64,000 nucleotides of DNA from Sphingobacterium cellulitidis (GTDB lineage Bacteria > Bacteroidota > Bacteroidia > Sphingobacteriales > Sphingobacteriaceae): positions 620,001-684,000 of the forward strand of contig NOUX01000001.1 in the NCBI GenBank assembly GCA_002245855.1, in the 5' to 3' direction. The notes beneath the pieces are model-generated. The model ran no database searches, was not told the origin of the DNA, and was given only the letters and a program-made list of their open reading frames with translations. Positions 35,878-46,118 of the stretch are shown here, one piece after another. A program made the position numbers and the translations under genes. Position 1 is the stretch's first letter; each line of letters begins with the position of its first letter.

Positions 35878-36657
35878 ATGAGTTCTGTACGCGCAAAAAA
35901 ACATCTAGGTCAGCATTTCCTTAACGATAAAAATGCAGCACAACGAATTGTTGAAGCATTAACTCCTTCCCTGGGATTCAATCAGGTGTTGGAAGTTGGA
36001 CCAGGTATGGGCGTACTATCGGATTTCCTCCTTCAAAATCAAGCTTACGAAACTTTCCTGATCGATGTGGATGATGAATCAATTGAATATCTAGCTGATA
36101 AATACCCTGAGCTTGGAAACCGATTAATCCATGGTGATTTTCTAACCCTGGATTTCAACAAATATTTCGGAGAAAAAATGGCTGTTATCGGCAACTTCCC
36201 TTATAATATCTCCTCGCAAATCTTATTTAAGGTACTGGAAGAAAGAAATCGGGTGATCGAAATGGTCGGCATGTTTCAAAAAGAAGTCGCTGAACGTTGT
36301 GTCGCAAAACCTGGAAGTAAGGAATATGGCATTCTAAGCGTCTTTTTACAGGCTTATTATGATGTTTCCTATCTCTTTACAGTGAAAGCTGGTGCATTCA
36401 ATCCACCGCCAAAAGTACTTTCCGGAGTTATGAGAATGGTTAGAAATAACCGTGAAACCTTGGACTGCGATGAAAAACTTTTCTGGAGAGTAGTGAAAGC
36501 TGGATTTAATCAAAGAAGAAAAACCTTGAGAAATGCCCTTTCGGCCGTTGTACCGAAAGATAGAATGAGCGATAACCCACTTTACGAATTAAGAGCTGAA
36601 CGCTTAACCGTACAAGATTTTGAAATCCTAACAAACGAAATTTCTAAAAGCCTCTGA
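35878..36657 (+). CDS. rsmA: 16S rRNA (adenine(1518)-N6/adenine(1519)-N6)-dimethyltransferase
   Basis: Dimethylates two adenines near the 3' end of 16S rRNA, a late step of 30S assembly. The 259 residues start MSSVRAKKHLGQHFLND, the family signature. SAM motif I follows (VLEVGPGMGVLS), then FLIDVDDESIEYL, the catalytic NFPYNISSQILF, and a helical C-terminal domain with FNQRRKTLRNAL. A flavin monooxygenase gene begins one base after its stop, so the two are likely cotranscribed. Confidence 0.96.
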   Translation: MSSVRAKKHLGQHFLNDKNAAQRIVEALTPSLGFNQVLEVGPGMGVLSDFLLQNQAYETFLIDVDDESIEYLADKYPELGNRLIHGDFLTLDFNKYFGEKMAVIGNFPYNISSQILFKVLEERNRVIEMVGMFQKEVAERCVAKPGSKEYGILSVFLQAYYDVSYLFTVKAGAFNPPPKVLSGVMRMVRNNRETLDCDEKLFWRVVKAGFNQRRKTLRNALSAVVPKDRMSDNPLYELRAERLTVQDFEILTNEISKSL

Positions 36658-36658
36658 T

Positions 36659-37813
36659 ATGGATAACATTAGTGAATTTAGCATCATTGGAGCCGGGGTC
36701 GCAGGTCTAACGACAGCAATTGCCCTCCAAAATCTTGGTCGTGAATTCACTCTCTTTGAAAGATCCAAAATTATCAAAGGTATTGGCGCAGGATTCGGCC
36801 TTGCAGCAAATGCAATGCATGCGCTCGATTATATCGGAATTCGACAAGAAGTCGAAGAAATCGGATATTACATGGACTCCTTTACCATTCTGGATCAAAA
36901 AGGTGATATTTTGGTCAATCCCAATACCAAAAAAATATCCGAAACGTATGAGCAGAAAAACTTTGCCATACATCGTATTGATCTACACCAGTATTTACTT
37001 TCCAAAGTAAATCCAGAATCTGTTTTCGCTGGTAAAAAAGCACTCAAATTTGAACAACAACAAGATTATATAGAAGTGTTTTTTGAAGATGGAACTATCC
37101 ATAAAACAAAATATCTGATCATAGCCGATGGAATAAAATCCCCCCTTCGGCAGCAATTAATTCCGGATTCAAAACCTCGATATGCTGGTTATAGTTGCTG
37201 GCGAGCTACAATCGACAACTCCCAATTAAAAATCCAGAAAGGATCTGAAACCTGGGGGCATAAAGGTCGGTTCGGATTATCTCCGATGGTAAATGATCGG
37301 GTTTATTGGTATGCCTGCATTAATGGCCCCCAGCAAAACCCCTCTTTTAAAAATTATCAAGTCCAGGATCTTAAGAATCAATTCGCAAACTATCACAGCC
37401 CTATACAGGAAGTTCTTGACAACACCGAAGATAGTGACTTAATATGGAGTGATATTATTGATATAAAACCACTCAAAAACTTTGCTTTTGGCAACATCCT
37501 GATTATTGGTGATGCTGCCCATGCTTGCACCCCCAATATGGGACAGGGAGCATGCCAAGCTATGGAAGATGTAGCCGTTCTTTCCAAAGAATTAATGAAC
37601 AACCAGCCTGTTCATCAAGCTTTCGAAACCTTCGAAAAGAAAAGATTGGCCAGAACAAAATATATCACAGACACCTCCAAATTCATAGGTGATGTGGCTC
37701 AATGGGAAAATAAATTCCTAATTTCAATCCGAAATAAACTCATGAAAATAATGCCCGACAGCATGAACCAAAAATCATTGCTCAAGGTGTTTAAAGAAGA
37801 CTTCATGAAATAA
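36659..37813 (+). CDS. FAD-dependent monooxygenase (PHBH/UbiH-like)
   Basis: Flavoprotein hydroxylase of the class A group. The substrate is not known. The 384 residues hold the FAD-binding GAGVAG at 11-16 (FSIIGAGVAGLTTAIAL), the RIDLHQYLL segment, the DG motif ADGIKSPLRQQL, and the GD motif IIGDAAHACTPNMGQGACQAMEDV. The family includes TetX-like and zeaxanthin-epoxidase-like enzymes, and nothing here separates them. It starts one base after rsmA and 11 bases before the next gene, suggesting one transcript without a clear functional link. Confidence 0.85.
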   Translation: MDNISEFSIIGAGVAGLTTAIALQNLGREFTLFERSKIIKGIGAGFGLAANAMHALDYIGIRQEVEEIGYYMDSFTILDQKGDILVNPNTKKISETYEQKNFAIHRIDLHQYLLSKVNPESVFAGKKALKFEQQQDYIEVFFEDGTIHKTKYLIIADGIKSPLRQQLIPDSKPRYAGYSCWRATIDNSQLKIQKGSETWGHKGRFGLSPMVNDRVYWYACINGPQQNPSFKNYQVQDLKNQFANYHSPIQEVLDNTEDSDLIWSDIIDIKPLKNFAFGNILIIGDAAHACTPNMGQGACQAMEDVAVLSKELMNNQPVHQAFETFEKKRLARTKYITDTSKFIGDVAQWENKFLISIRNKLMKIMPDSMNQKSLLKVFKEDFMK

Positions 37814-37824
37814 TAGTATCCATT

Positions 37825-38751
37825 ATGAACATTTTAATAGTCGACGATATACACGAAATCCTCTTGCAGAAATTAGATAAGGCTGGAATATCCTATTCTT
37901 ATCAACCAGATTTCACTAGAGAGCAAGCCGAAGAACAGATTCCTAATTTTGACGGATTAATCATTCGTTCGAAGTTTCAGGTCGATAAGGAATTTATTGA
38001 TATAAATCCTAACCTGAAAATGATAGGTCGTGCTGGTGCAGGAATGGATAATATTGATGAAGCCTATGCGGCGAGCAAAGGGATTTTCTTGATTCCTGCC
38101 AATGAGGGCAATCGTGATGCTGTGGGTGAACATATGATTGGAATGCTGCTCAGTCTAATGAACAACCTGAATCGTGGCGATAGAGAAGTTCGTGCAGGTC
38201 AATGGAATCGTGAAGAAAATCGCGGCTATGAACTAAAAGGTAGAACCGTAGCTTTAATTGGGTATGGTCATAACGGTCAAGCAATGGCGAAAAAACTCTC
38301 TGGTTTCGATGTCAATGTGATTGCTTATGACAAATATAAAACTGGTTTTTCTGACCAGTATGCCACTGAGGTTTCTATGGAAGAGGTTGTCCGCCGGGCG
38401 GATGTATTGAGTTTCCATATTCCACTTACCCGTGAAACAAAAGGCTTGGTGGATGATGAATATCTATTCCATTTTAGAAAACCCATCTTCTTCCTAATGG
38501 GGGCTCGTGGAGGAATAGTCAATGTTCCTGCAGTTATCAAAAAATTAGATGAAGGAAAAATTATCGCGGCAGCTTTTGATGTCTTGCCTGTGGAGAAATT
38601 CCCAGCATTGGGAGAACAATCCTGGTATCAAAACCTGATTGAAAGAGATAATGTCCTTTTAAGTCCCCATGTGGCCGGATGGACTTTCGAAAGTTATTAT
38701 AAGCTTTCTGATGTCTTAGCTGATAAGATTATTGCATTTCTAAATCAATAA
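37825..38751 (+). CDS. D-2-hydroxyacid dehydrogenase (phosphoglycerate-dehydrogenase-like)
   Basis: NAD-dependent dehydrogenase of 308 residues with catalytic domain, Rossmann domain and return. Motifs are RSKFQVDKEFID and RAGAGMDNIDEAYA, the NAD loop LIGYGHNGQAMAKKL, Arg in MGARGGIVN, the acidic segment DVLPVEKFP, and catalytic His in LLSPHVAGWT. It lacks the ACT domain of longer SerA proteins. Serine synthesis is possible but other hydroxyacids are equally plausible. Its last 12 bases overlap the end of the convergent UbiA-like gene. Confidence 0.85.
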   Translation: MNILIVDDIHEILLQKLDKAGISYSYQPDFTREQAEEQIPNFDGLIIRSKFQVDKEFIDINPNLKMIGRAGAGMDNIDEAYAASKGIFLIPANEGNRDAVGEHMIGMLLSLMNNLNRGDREVRAGQWNREENRGYELKGRTVALIGYGHNGQAMAKKLSGFDVNVIAYDKYKTGFSDQYATEVSMEEVVRRADVLSFHIPLTRETKGLVDDEYLFHFRKPIFFLMGARGGIVNVPAVIKKLDEGKIIAAAFDVLPVEKFPALGEQSWYQNLIERDNVLLSPHVAGWTFESYYKLSDVLADKIIAFLNQ

Positions 38752-39603
38752 CCACACAAAGAACCACTGTAACACAAGTGCGAGATCCAGTAGATAGACA
38801 TGATGATAGTGCTTTTCTTTCGAAAAGATAATAAATCGGAACATAATGAGAATCAATACTGTTGTTATCAGCAAAGCTATCCGCACTGCCCAGGTATTCG
38901 GCGATAAAAGAATCAGAATCAAGTGAAATACGCCTATTCCATAGGATAGATTAATTGCCCTTTGCTTTCCCAATAGAATCGGAACGGTCTTCAAATTATA
39001 TAAACTATCTTGTTCATAATCCCGAATATCGAAAGGCAATGTACAGAGGACTAGAAATACGATTTTTACAAGTCCCAGATAGTTTGCTTGATACCAATCA
39101 ATATTGGCGCCATTGGCATACAACTCCACGACCGGCAATCCAACACTACTTAAGGACCAAACCAAGGCTATATAAAACACCTTTAAACCCGGAACCTGAC
39201 GCATACCCACCCATTTACCCTTCACTTTCAGTAATGGCACTGCATAAGCCAAACTTATCACGCCAATAAATCCCAAGAAAAACAAAGTCATTAAATGCAC
39301 CTGAAAAAGTGCCCAAATGGTTATCACTGTAGCTATGGCACTTAACAACCAAAACAACCACATATTCTTACCGATCCATCTGGTTCTATGAAATGGAGAT
39401 TTACTCGGATCCTTTGGCAAGGATAGATACAAACTCAGATTATATAATAATAGTGTTGTTGCTCCTTCGATGACCAGAATCGGATCATTGACCGGTAGAT
39501 TTAGAATATAATAGGTCAAGGCACATTGAGCAACTGCTGCAAGTGCAATTAATACATTGGTATGAACCAAAAAGTAATACAGTCTTTTCAAAAACCTTGT
39601 CAT
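38740..39603 (-). CDS. UbiA-family prenyltransferase-like membrane protein
   Basis: Polytopic membrane protein of 287 residues with about eight spans. The second aspartate motif of UbiA prenyltransferases is intact (Asp192, Asp195, Asp199 in FDIRDYEQDS, followed by NLKTVPILLGKQRA). The first, usually NDxxDxxxD, is replaced by NLSLYLSLPKD near residues 55-65. Without that motif, prenyl-diphosphate binding may be changed or lost. The likely role is in quinone or lipid prenylation, but this is uncertain. Its 3' end overlaps the convergent dehydrogenase gene by 12 bases. Confidence 0.75.
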   Translation of the reverse strand: MTRFLKRLYYFLVHTNVLIALAAVAQCALTYYILNLPVNDPILVIEGATTLLLYNLSLYLSLPKDPSKSPFHRTRWIGKNMWLFWLLSAIATVITIWALFQVHLMTLFFLGFIGVISLAYAVPLLKVKGKWVGMRQVPGLKVFYIALVWSLSSVGLPVVELYANGANIDWYQANYLGLVKIVFLVLCTLPFDIRDYEQDSLYNLKTVPILLGKQRAINLSYGIGVFHLILILLSPNTWAVRIALLITTVLILIMFRFIIFSKEKHYHHVYLLDLALVLQWFFVWLLI

Positions 39604-39782
39604 TGTAACCTAACAATTGCTGTCAATATTTGTTCCTAGCCTACAAAAATTAGTATTTCAATCGAAAAAAAATTAAATTAGCTATACAGGTCCTTATTTT
39701 TTCCGCATTCAATAACTAATTGACCGAATTAAATAATTTCCTGATGTAAAGATAATGTAGACCTATAATTTTTAAAAAAAAG

Positions 39783-41699
39783 ATGAATTTTCAGCTTAAA
39801 TCTTTTGACGAGTATCAAGAAGCTTACAAAAGAAGTGTAGAAGAACCAGAAGCTTTCTGGGGGGATGTGGCGGACCATTTCTTTTGGAAAAGAAAATGGA
39901 ACAATGTACTTAAATGGAATTTTAAAGATCCCGATATAAAGTGGTTTGAAGGTGCTAAGTTAAATATTACTGAAAACTGCCTCGATCGTCATATCTATAA
40001 ATTAGGAGATCAACCTGCAATCATCTGGGAACCTAATGACCCCAATGAAGCGCACCGTGTCTTAACCTATAAACAACTACTTCAAAAAGTAGAGCAATTC
40101 GCTAATGTTCTTAAGAATAACAATATCCGCAAAGGTGACCGTGTTTGTATTTACTTACCTATGGTACCTGAATTGGTTATTGCTGTTCTAGCTTGTGCTC
40201 GTATTGGTGCTATTCATAATGTGGTATTTGGTGGTTTCTCTGCGCGATCAATCGCAGATAGAATCAATGACGCAGAATGTAAATTAGTGATCACTTCTGA
40301 TGGCGGTTTCCGTGGTCAAAAGGTTCTGGAACTAAAATCTATCGTGGATGATGCATTAATGCAATGTGATTCTGTAGAAAAAGTAATCGTATTGACCCGT
40401 ACTCGTACGCCGGTTTCTATGATCAAAGGTCGCGATGTATGGTGGGAAGATGAAATCAAGAAAGTCGAAACGCAAGGTAATCCAGCTTGTCCTGCAGAAG
40501 AAATGGATGCTGAAGACACCTTATTTATTTTATACACTTCCGGTTCAACAGGTAAACCTAAAGGTGTAGTACATACTACAGCTGGCTATATGGTCTATAC
40601 CGGCTATACCTTTGCCAATACTTTCCAATATAAGCCAGGAGAAGTTTACTTCTGTACTGCTGATATTGGATGGATTACCGGTCATAGTTACATTGTTTAT
40701 GGACCTCTTTCGCAAGGTGCTACTTCATTGATGTTTGAAGGTATTCCTACTTATCCAGACGCAAGTAGATTCTGGGATATCGTGGAAAAATATAAAGTAA
40801 ACATCTTGTATACTGCTCCTACAGCAATCCGTTCCTTGATGGCATTTGGGGATCAGTACTTAGAAGGTAAAGATCTTTCATCACTACGTGTTTTAGGAAC
40901 TGTTGGTGAACCTATCAATGAGGAAGCTTGGAATTGGTATCATGAAAAGGTAGGCCATGGTAAATGCCCTATCGTGGATACTTGGTGGCAAACAGAAAAT
41001 GGTGGTCACCTGATTACGCCTATCGCAGGTATTACTCCTGAAATTCCAGGTTATGCAATGCTACCGCTTCCAGGGGTACAACCATGTTTAATGGATGAGA
41101 ATGGTGAAGAAATCGAAGGAAATGATGTATCAGGAAACTTATGTATCAAATTCCCTTGGCCAGGTATGCTCCGCACGACTTGGGGCGATCATGAACGTTG
41201 TAGACAAACTTATTTCTCTACCTATTCGGATATGTATTTTACAGGTGATGGTTGTTACCGTAGCCCTGAAGGATACTACCGCATCACAGGTCGGGTCGAT
41301 GATGTATTAAATGTGTCTGGACACCGTATCGGAACCGCAGAGGTAGAAAATGCCATCAATATGCACTCCGATGTGGTAGAATCCGCAATCGTAGGCTATC
41401 CGCACCCTGTTAAAGGTCAAGGAATCTATGCTTATGTAATTGCAAACCACCATATCGATGCTGAGAAAACTCGTCAGGATATCTTGCAAACTGTAACACG
41501 TATTATCGGGGCAATCGCTAAACCGGATATTATTCAATTCGTAACGGATTTGCCTAAAACAAGATCTGGAAAAATCATGCGTAGAATCTTGCGTAAGATC
41601 GCTGAAGGTGAATTAAATAATCTTGGTGATACTTCTACCCTTCAAGATCCAACAGTTGTTGAAGCTATCATTGAAGGATCTAAAGAGATGAAAAAATAA
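39783..41699 (+). CDS. acs: acetyl-CoA synthetase
   Basis: Activates acetate through acetyl-AMP. The 638 residues show GDRVCIYLPMVPELVIAVLACARIGAIHNVVFGGFSA, the phosphate loop LYTSGSTGKPKGVVHTT, WITGHSYIVYGPL, VDTWWQTENGGHLI, YFTGDGCYRSPEGYYRITGRVDDVLNVSGHRIGTAEVE, and the C-terminal PKTRSGKIMRRILRK with the lysine that is often acetylated to control the enzyme. Length is normal. It has its own terminator. Confidence 0.97.
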   Translation: MNFQLKSFDEYQEAYKRSVEEPEAFWGDVADHFFWKRKWNNVLKWNFKDPDIKWFEGAKLNITENCLDRHIYKLGDQPAIIWEPNDPNEAHRVLTYKQLLQKVEQFANVLKNNNIRKGDRVCIYLPMVPELVIAVLACARIGAIHNVVFGGFSARSIADRINDAECKLVITSDGGFRGQKVLELKSIVDDALMQCDSVEKVIVLTRTRTPVSMIKGRDVWWEDEIKKVETQGNPACPAEEMDAEDTLFILYTSGSTGKPKGVVHTTAGYMVYTGYTFANTFQYKPGEVYFCTADIGWITGHSYIVYGPLSQGATSLMFEGIPTYPDASRFWDIVEKYKVNILYTAPTAIRSLMAFGDQYLEGKDLSSLRVLGTVGEPINEEAWNWYHEKVGHGKCPIVDTWWQTENGGHLITPIAGITPEIPGYAMLPLPGVQPCLMDENGEEIEGNDVSGNLCIKFPWPGMLRTTWGDHERCRQTYFSTYSDMYFTGDGCYRSPEGYYRITGRVDDVLNVSGHRIGTAEVENAINMHSDVVESAIVGYPHPVKGQGIYAYVIANHHIDAEKTRQDILQTVTRIIGAIAKPDIIQFVTDLPKTRSGKIMRRILRKIAEGELNNLGDTSTLQDPTVVEAIIEGSKEMKK

Positions 41700-41749
41700 G
41701 GTCTGATTTAAGAATCTTAACCAAATAAAGAGAATAAACTCCAAAAAAG

Positions 41750-41781
41750 AACCCCGTCATAATTCATGACGGGGTTTTTAT
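41750..41781 (+). terminator. intrinsic terminator of acs
   Basis: AACCCCGTCAT pairs perfectly with ATGACGGGGTT around AATTC and is followed by TTTATAT. It probably also limits the convergent phosphoesterase transcript. Confidence 0.9.
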
Positions 41782-41803
41782 ATACTATTTAATTCTTACA
41801 TCT

Positions 41804-42886
41804 TTAATCCAAAGAAAACTCAAACTCTTGATTTTTTTCCTTTTTATACGCTAGGTTTTGTGTTGCAGGAGAAATCGCAAATAAAGGTGAGAAAGTTTTC
41901 ACTTTTACGGTTTTTCCATCTGGCAAAAACTCCAAATATCTCAACCAACCATCACCCCCATTTCCAAACCATCCGCCGCCCATGGCTTGCGCATTAAAAG
42001 TCATCTGTGTAACGGTCTTTCCAGCAGCATTCTTATCCTGTCTGAAACCTATATGTCCTTCAAAATCATCAGGAGCACCTATATGTCCAGAAAATACCAT
42101 GCGTATATTCTTGGATGGTTTTACAAGTTTTTCAAAAACAGCCGCTCCATAGTTGGCATCCTCAATCTTGTACCCTTCCTTCTTGATATGATTACTATTT
42201 CTGTCCAGATAGGTATGAGTCAATAAGATAACATCATGATTTTCATATTTCGCCTGATTCAAGGTTTTCAAAGCCCAATCTAGAACTTCATTGCGTGGAG
42301 CAAATTCCAACACTATAACCAAAAGTTTTTTGGGATGTGGCGTTTCAAACTCAAAAACTGCATTTACAGCCGTTGAATTTCCATTTAATGCAGGACCAAT
42401 CTCTCGCAAGGCCTTTGCATTAAATCCATTCTGCTCCGCAGAGAAGTACTTATCAAATTGCGTAGACCTATATTCAGCGCTGACATGACCATAATCATGA
42501 TTTCCTGTCGCCAAAACATAAGGTACTCGATTATCTAGTTTCCGAAATGCTTCACTTGTATTGGTCCATTGCTGCTTACTATTTTGGTTAGCCGCTTTTG
42601 TATCCGGATTTAATAAATCATTTTGCTCCACCAAATCTCCGGTACATAGTACAAATTGGGTGTTTAAGGAATCAACATTCTCCCGAATCCAAGAAGTCAT
42701 CAAATTTAAAATCCCCACATTCCGATCATATTTAACATAGGTTTGCGGGTCCGGAACTAAAACTAATGACCAGGACTCACTGTTTGTTAATTTAGGTTTT
42801 ACATAGCCTTGCTGGGCCATACCTGCATGCGATAAAAATAACAACCCAAGGAGCAGGGTTAAAATTGAAATAGGTTTAGAATTCAT
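41804..42886 (-). CDS. secreted calcineurin-like metallophosphoesterase
   Basis: Exported metal-dependent phosphoesterase of 360 residues, substrate unknown. A signal peptide ends near HAGMAQ (25). Metal-site motifs follow: PDPQTY (46-50), GDLVEQND (83-90), GNHDYG (128-133), LLTHTYLDRN and FSGHIGAPDDFEGH. The first motif is DPQ in place of the usual DxH, as in a subset of Bacteroidota secreted members. It stands alone, convergent with acs. Confidence 0.85.
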   Translation of the reverse strand: MNSKPISILTLLLGLLFLSHAGMAQQGYVKPKLTNSESWSLVLVPDPQTYVKYDRNVGILNLMTSWIRENVDSLNTQFVLCTGDLVEQNDLLNPDTKAANQNSKQQWTNTSEAFRKLDNRVPYVLATGNHDYGHVSAEYRSTQFDKYFSAEQNGFNAKALREIGPALNGNSTAVNAVFEFETPHPKKLLVIVLEFAPRNEVLDWALKTLNQAKYENHDVILLTHTYLDRNSNHIKKEGYKIEDANYGAAVFEKLVKPSKNIRMVFSGHIGAPDDFEGHIGFRQDKNAAGKTVTQMTFNAQAMGGGWFGNGGDGWLRYLEFLPDGKTVKVKTFSPLFAISPATQNLAYKKEKNQEFEFSLD

Positions 42887-43030
42887 AATGATTAATTATT
42901 GACTAGTTAAATTTAAAAAGAAAAGCGGATTTTTTTCGAATTGCATTAAGTTTTATCAATTTGGAGGCGAGAAAAATGCCTGTTTTTTATTATTTTTAGC
43001 CGAATCCCATAATACTTTAAGAAAGCGCCC

Positions 43031-45340
43031 ATGTTATTTACGATACTTCTAGGTTTGATTTCTTCGATTTTGCTAATCCCATTTGGCAAAAGACTAAAAT
43101 CATCTTGGAGCATCCTTATTCCTTTGATTCCAACTGGTCTATTCCTGTATTATTTAGGATATGTCCCTAAAATAGCCGATGGATCAACTTTTTTTCAAGC
43201 AATAAGCTGGGTTCCTTCCTTAGGAGTGGATTTCAACCTTAGATTAGATGGACTTTCTCTCCTATTCTGCTTACTAATTACCGGGATCGGAACAGGAATA
43301 TTCTTCTATGCCAGAACCTACTTAAAAGGACACCCCTTTTTCGACCGCTTCTTCGGCTATTTATACTTGTTTATGTCAGCCATGCTCGGCTTGGTGCTCT
43401 CCGACAATATCTTTTTATTATTTATCTTCTGGGAATTGACGAGTATCAGTTCTTTTTTCCTGATTGGGTTTAATAATGATCAGGAAGCCTCCCGAAAGAG
43501 TGCCATGACGGCATTGACCATAACGGGAATGGGTGGATTCTTTCTCCTGGCCGGATTGGTATTGATTGGCAATGTTGCAGGAACTTATCAAATATCCGAA
43601 CTGATTCAATACCACGATGTCATCCTTAACCACCCACAATATCCTTTAATTTTATTCTTAATATTTATAGGCGCATTTACAAAATCTGCGCAATTCCCTT
43701 TCCATTTTTGGCTGCCTGGAGCCATGAAAGCTCCAACACCAGTCTCTGCATATTTACACTCCGCGACCATGGTAAAAGCCGGGATCTATCTCCTGGCAAG
43801 ATTCTTCCCCATCCTGAGTGGAACCGAATTATGGACTTACACCCTGACTGGAATCGGTGGATTTACAATGCTATATGCCGCAATACACTCCCTTTTTAGG
43901 GTTGATCTTAAAGCTATCTTAGCCTATACGACCATTTCAGCACTGGGAATGCTGGTTTTCTTATTGGGGGTAGGGACGAAGGAAGCTGTCATTGCAGCCA
44001 GTGTTTTTATACTGGTTCATGCGCTATACAAAGCAACTTTATTCCTGGTAACAGGAATTATCGACCATGAAACAGGAACACGCGATATTACTAAACTCGC
44101 CGGATTAAAACAGGTCCTGGGTCCTGTCGCCATCGCGGCAGTATTAGCAGCTCTCAGTAGTGCCGGATTACCATCCACATTCGGATTTATCGGAAAAGAC
44201 CTTATTTACGAAGCAACTTTACATGCCGAAAAAAATTGGGTCCTGATCCTCACCATAATTGCTGTAGCTACCAATGTTTGTTTGGTAGCAGCAGGCTTTA
44301 TGGCCGGAATAAAACCCTTCTTTGGACAATTACCATCGGAATACGAAAAACTCCACCTCCCCTATAAATCCATGTGGATTCCTCCACTTATTTTAGGTTG
44401 CTTAGGATTATTATTTGGATTATTACCAGGATTAGTGGGTGATTTATTAGGCAAGCAAACTGCCAATAGCATCTTTGGTGCCGATACAGAAATGCACCTC
44501 GCTATATGGCATGGATTCAATACGGTGCTTATCCTGAGTTTGGCAACATTAGCTGCCGGTACAATCTTATACTTCACTAACAAACCGAGCCTTTCAAAAC
44601 TTAATAAGATAGAAAAGCTACAGGGGATTTCCCCACAGCGTATCTTGACTGGATACAGCAATGATATTGTAAGATTTGCCGATTGGTTCAGCAACTTCTT
44701 TCATAATGGCTACCTGCGGTCCTACCATATGAAGATTATCCTTTTTGCAGAAGCATTGCTGATCTATAAATTATGGCAAAGTGGACCTATTCAAATCGAT
44801 TTCGATAACCTCACGCCACTTACAATTTATGAAGTGGCCGTCGTTATTATCCTTTTGGGAGCTTTAATTATCGTGGTAGCAACCCCATCCCGACTTACTT
44901 CGGTTGTGGCCATGAGTGTTATCGGCTACTGTATCTGTTTGATGTATGTCTTCTATAGTGCTCCAGATTTAGCAATGACCCAATTTACAATCGATACCTT
45001 GAGTACGGTATTATTTGTATTGGTTCTCTATAAACTTCCTAGCTTCTTGAATCTAGCCTCCAAACGCGAAAGATATCGTGACAGCATCGTCGCATTAGGC
45101 TTTGGAGCAATTCTTTCCATAATCGCATTAAAAGTTCTTTACGAACCTATTTCAACAGAAACAAGTGATTTCTATGGTGAGAATGCCTATATCCTTGCGA
45201 AAGGAAAAAATGTGGTAAACCTGATTCTTGCAGACTTTAGAGGAATTGATACCATGTTTGAAACCGTGGTATTGGGAATTGCCGCACTAGGGGTGTATAG
45301 TTTATTAAAATTGAGATTAAAATCGTCAGAAAAGGAATAA
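43031..45340 (+). CDS. mnhA: Mrp-type Na+/H+ antiporter subunit A
   Basis: Large membrane subunit of a multi-subunit Na+/H+ antiporter, related to NuoL of complex I. The 769 residues contain the NuoL-like part with [59 protein letters not shown], the helix with [23 protein letters not shown], and [14 protein letters not shown]. After about residue 600 comes the MrpA C-terminal (DUF4040-like) part with [28 protein letters not shown]. It is the first of seven overlapping or closely spaced genes. Confidence 0.95.
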   Translation: MLFTILLGLISSILLIPFGKRLKSSWSILIPLIPTGLFLYYLGYVPKIADGSTFFQAISWVPSLGVDFNLRLDGLSLLFCLLITGIGTGIFFYARTYLKGHPFFDRFFGYLYLFMSAMLGLVLSDNIFLLFIFWELTSISSFFLIGFNNDQEASRKSAMTALTITGMGGFFLLAGLVLIGNVAGTYQISELIQYHDVILNHPQYPLILFLIFIGAFTKSAQFPFHFWLPGAMKAPTPVSAYLHSATMVKAGIYLLARFFPILSGTELWTYTLTGIGGFTMLYAAIHSLFRVDLKAILAYTTISALGMLVFLLGVGTKEAVIAASVFILVHALYKATLFLVTGIIDHETGTRDITKLAGLKQVLGPVAIAAVLAALSSAGLPSTFGFIGKDLIYEATLHAEKNWVLILTIIAVATNVCLVAAGFMAGIKPFFGQLPSEYEKLHLPYKSMWIPPLILGCLGLLFGLLPGLVGDLLGKQTANSIFGADTEMHLAIWHGFNTVLILSLATLAAGTILYFTNKPSLSKLNKIEKLQGISPQRILTGYSNDIVRFADWFSNFFHNGYLRSYHMKIILFAEALLIYKLWQSGPIQIDFDNLTPLTIYEVAVVIILLGALIIVVATPSRLTSVVAMSVIGYCICLMYVFYSAPDLAMTQFTIDTLSTVLFVLVLYKLPSFLNLASKRERYRDSIVALGFGAILSIIALKVLYEPISTETSDFYGENAYILAKGKNVVNLILADFRGIDTMFETVVLGIAALGVYSLLKLRLKSSEKE

Positions 45341-45344
45341 GGAT

Positions 45345-45758
45345 ATGCGCAGTATAATATTACAAACAGCAACACGATATTTGCTACCCATCTTACTTTT
45401 ATTTTCCTTCTTTCTATTATTAAGAGGGCATTATTATCCAGGAGGAGGTTTTGTGGGTGGATTAGTGGCATCCATAGCCTTCGTATTGCACAGCTTTGCC
45501 AATGGTACGGAAGCGACCATGAAGATATTGGGCAGGAAACCCTTGTCCCTGATTCCAATTGGATTAGGAATTTCTGCTGTAAGTGTGGTTATGCCTACTT
45601 TCTTTGGATTACCTCCAATGACAGGACTATGGTGGGAAGAAAAAATTCCAGTAATAGGAATGATCGGCTCCGCCCTATTCTTTGATCTAGGGGTTTACCT
45701 CGTCGTGATTGGCGTGGTACTAACTATTTTATTCACCATTTCTTTAACGAAGGATTAA
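45345..45758 (+). CDS. mnhB: Mrp antiporter subunit B
   Basis: Membrane subunit of 137 residues with four spans and the MnhB signature [33 protein letters not shown]. It starts four bases after mnhA, within the operon. Confidence 0.94.
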   Translation: MRSIILQTATRYLLPILLLFSFFLLLRGHYYPGGGFVGGLVASIAFVLHSFANGTEATMKILGRKPLSLIPIGLGISAVSVVMPTFFGLPPMTGLWWEEKIPVIGMIGSALFFDLGVYLVVIGVVLTILFTISLTKD

Positions 45759-45761
45759 TCC

Positions 45762-46118
45762 ATGGAACTACTACTTGTACTCGTTTTAGGTTTCTTGTAT
45801 GCCGCCGGAGTATACCTCATCCTTCGAAGGAGTATGGTAAAATTATTATTAGGAATTATGTTGCTTGGAAATGGAACCAATATCCTGATTTTCTTATTGG
45901 GATCCATTACCAAAGGCAAACCTCCAGTAATAGATACGGACCACAATGTCTTTCAAGATATTTATGCCGACCCTATCCCTCAAGCTTTGATATTGACAGC
46001 GATTGTAATCAGCTTCGCATTGACAGCCTTCGCGATTGTACTGTTAAAACGTGTTTATGCTTTAGTGGATACTGATGATTTAGATGACTTAAATACGCCG
46101 GAAGAAGAAGATATATGA
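45762..46118 (+). CDS. mnhC: Mrp antiporter subunit C
   Basis: NuoK-like subunit of 118 residues with three spans: GFLYAAGVYLILRRSMVKLLLGIMLLGNGTNILIF and DPIPQALILTAIVISFALTAFAIVL. An acidic C-terminus ends DLDDLNTPEEEDI. Its stop overlaps the mnhD start (ATGA). Confidence 0.94.
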   Translation: MELLLVLVLGFLYAAGVYLILRRSMVKLLLGIMLLGNGTNILIFLLGSITKGKPPVIDTDHNVFQDIYADPIPQALILTAIVISFALTAFAIVLLKRVYALVDTDDLDDLNTPEEEDI

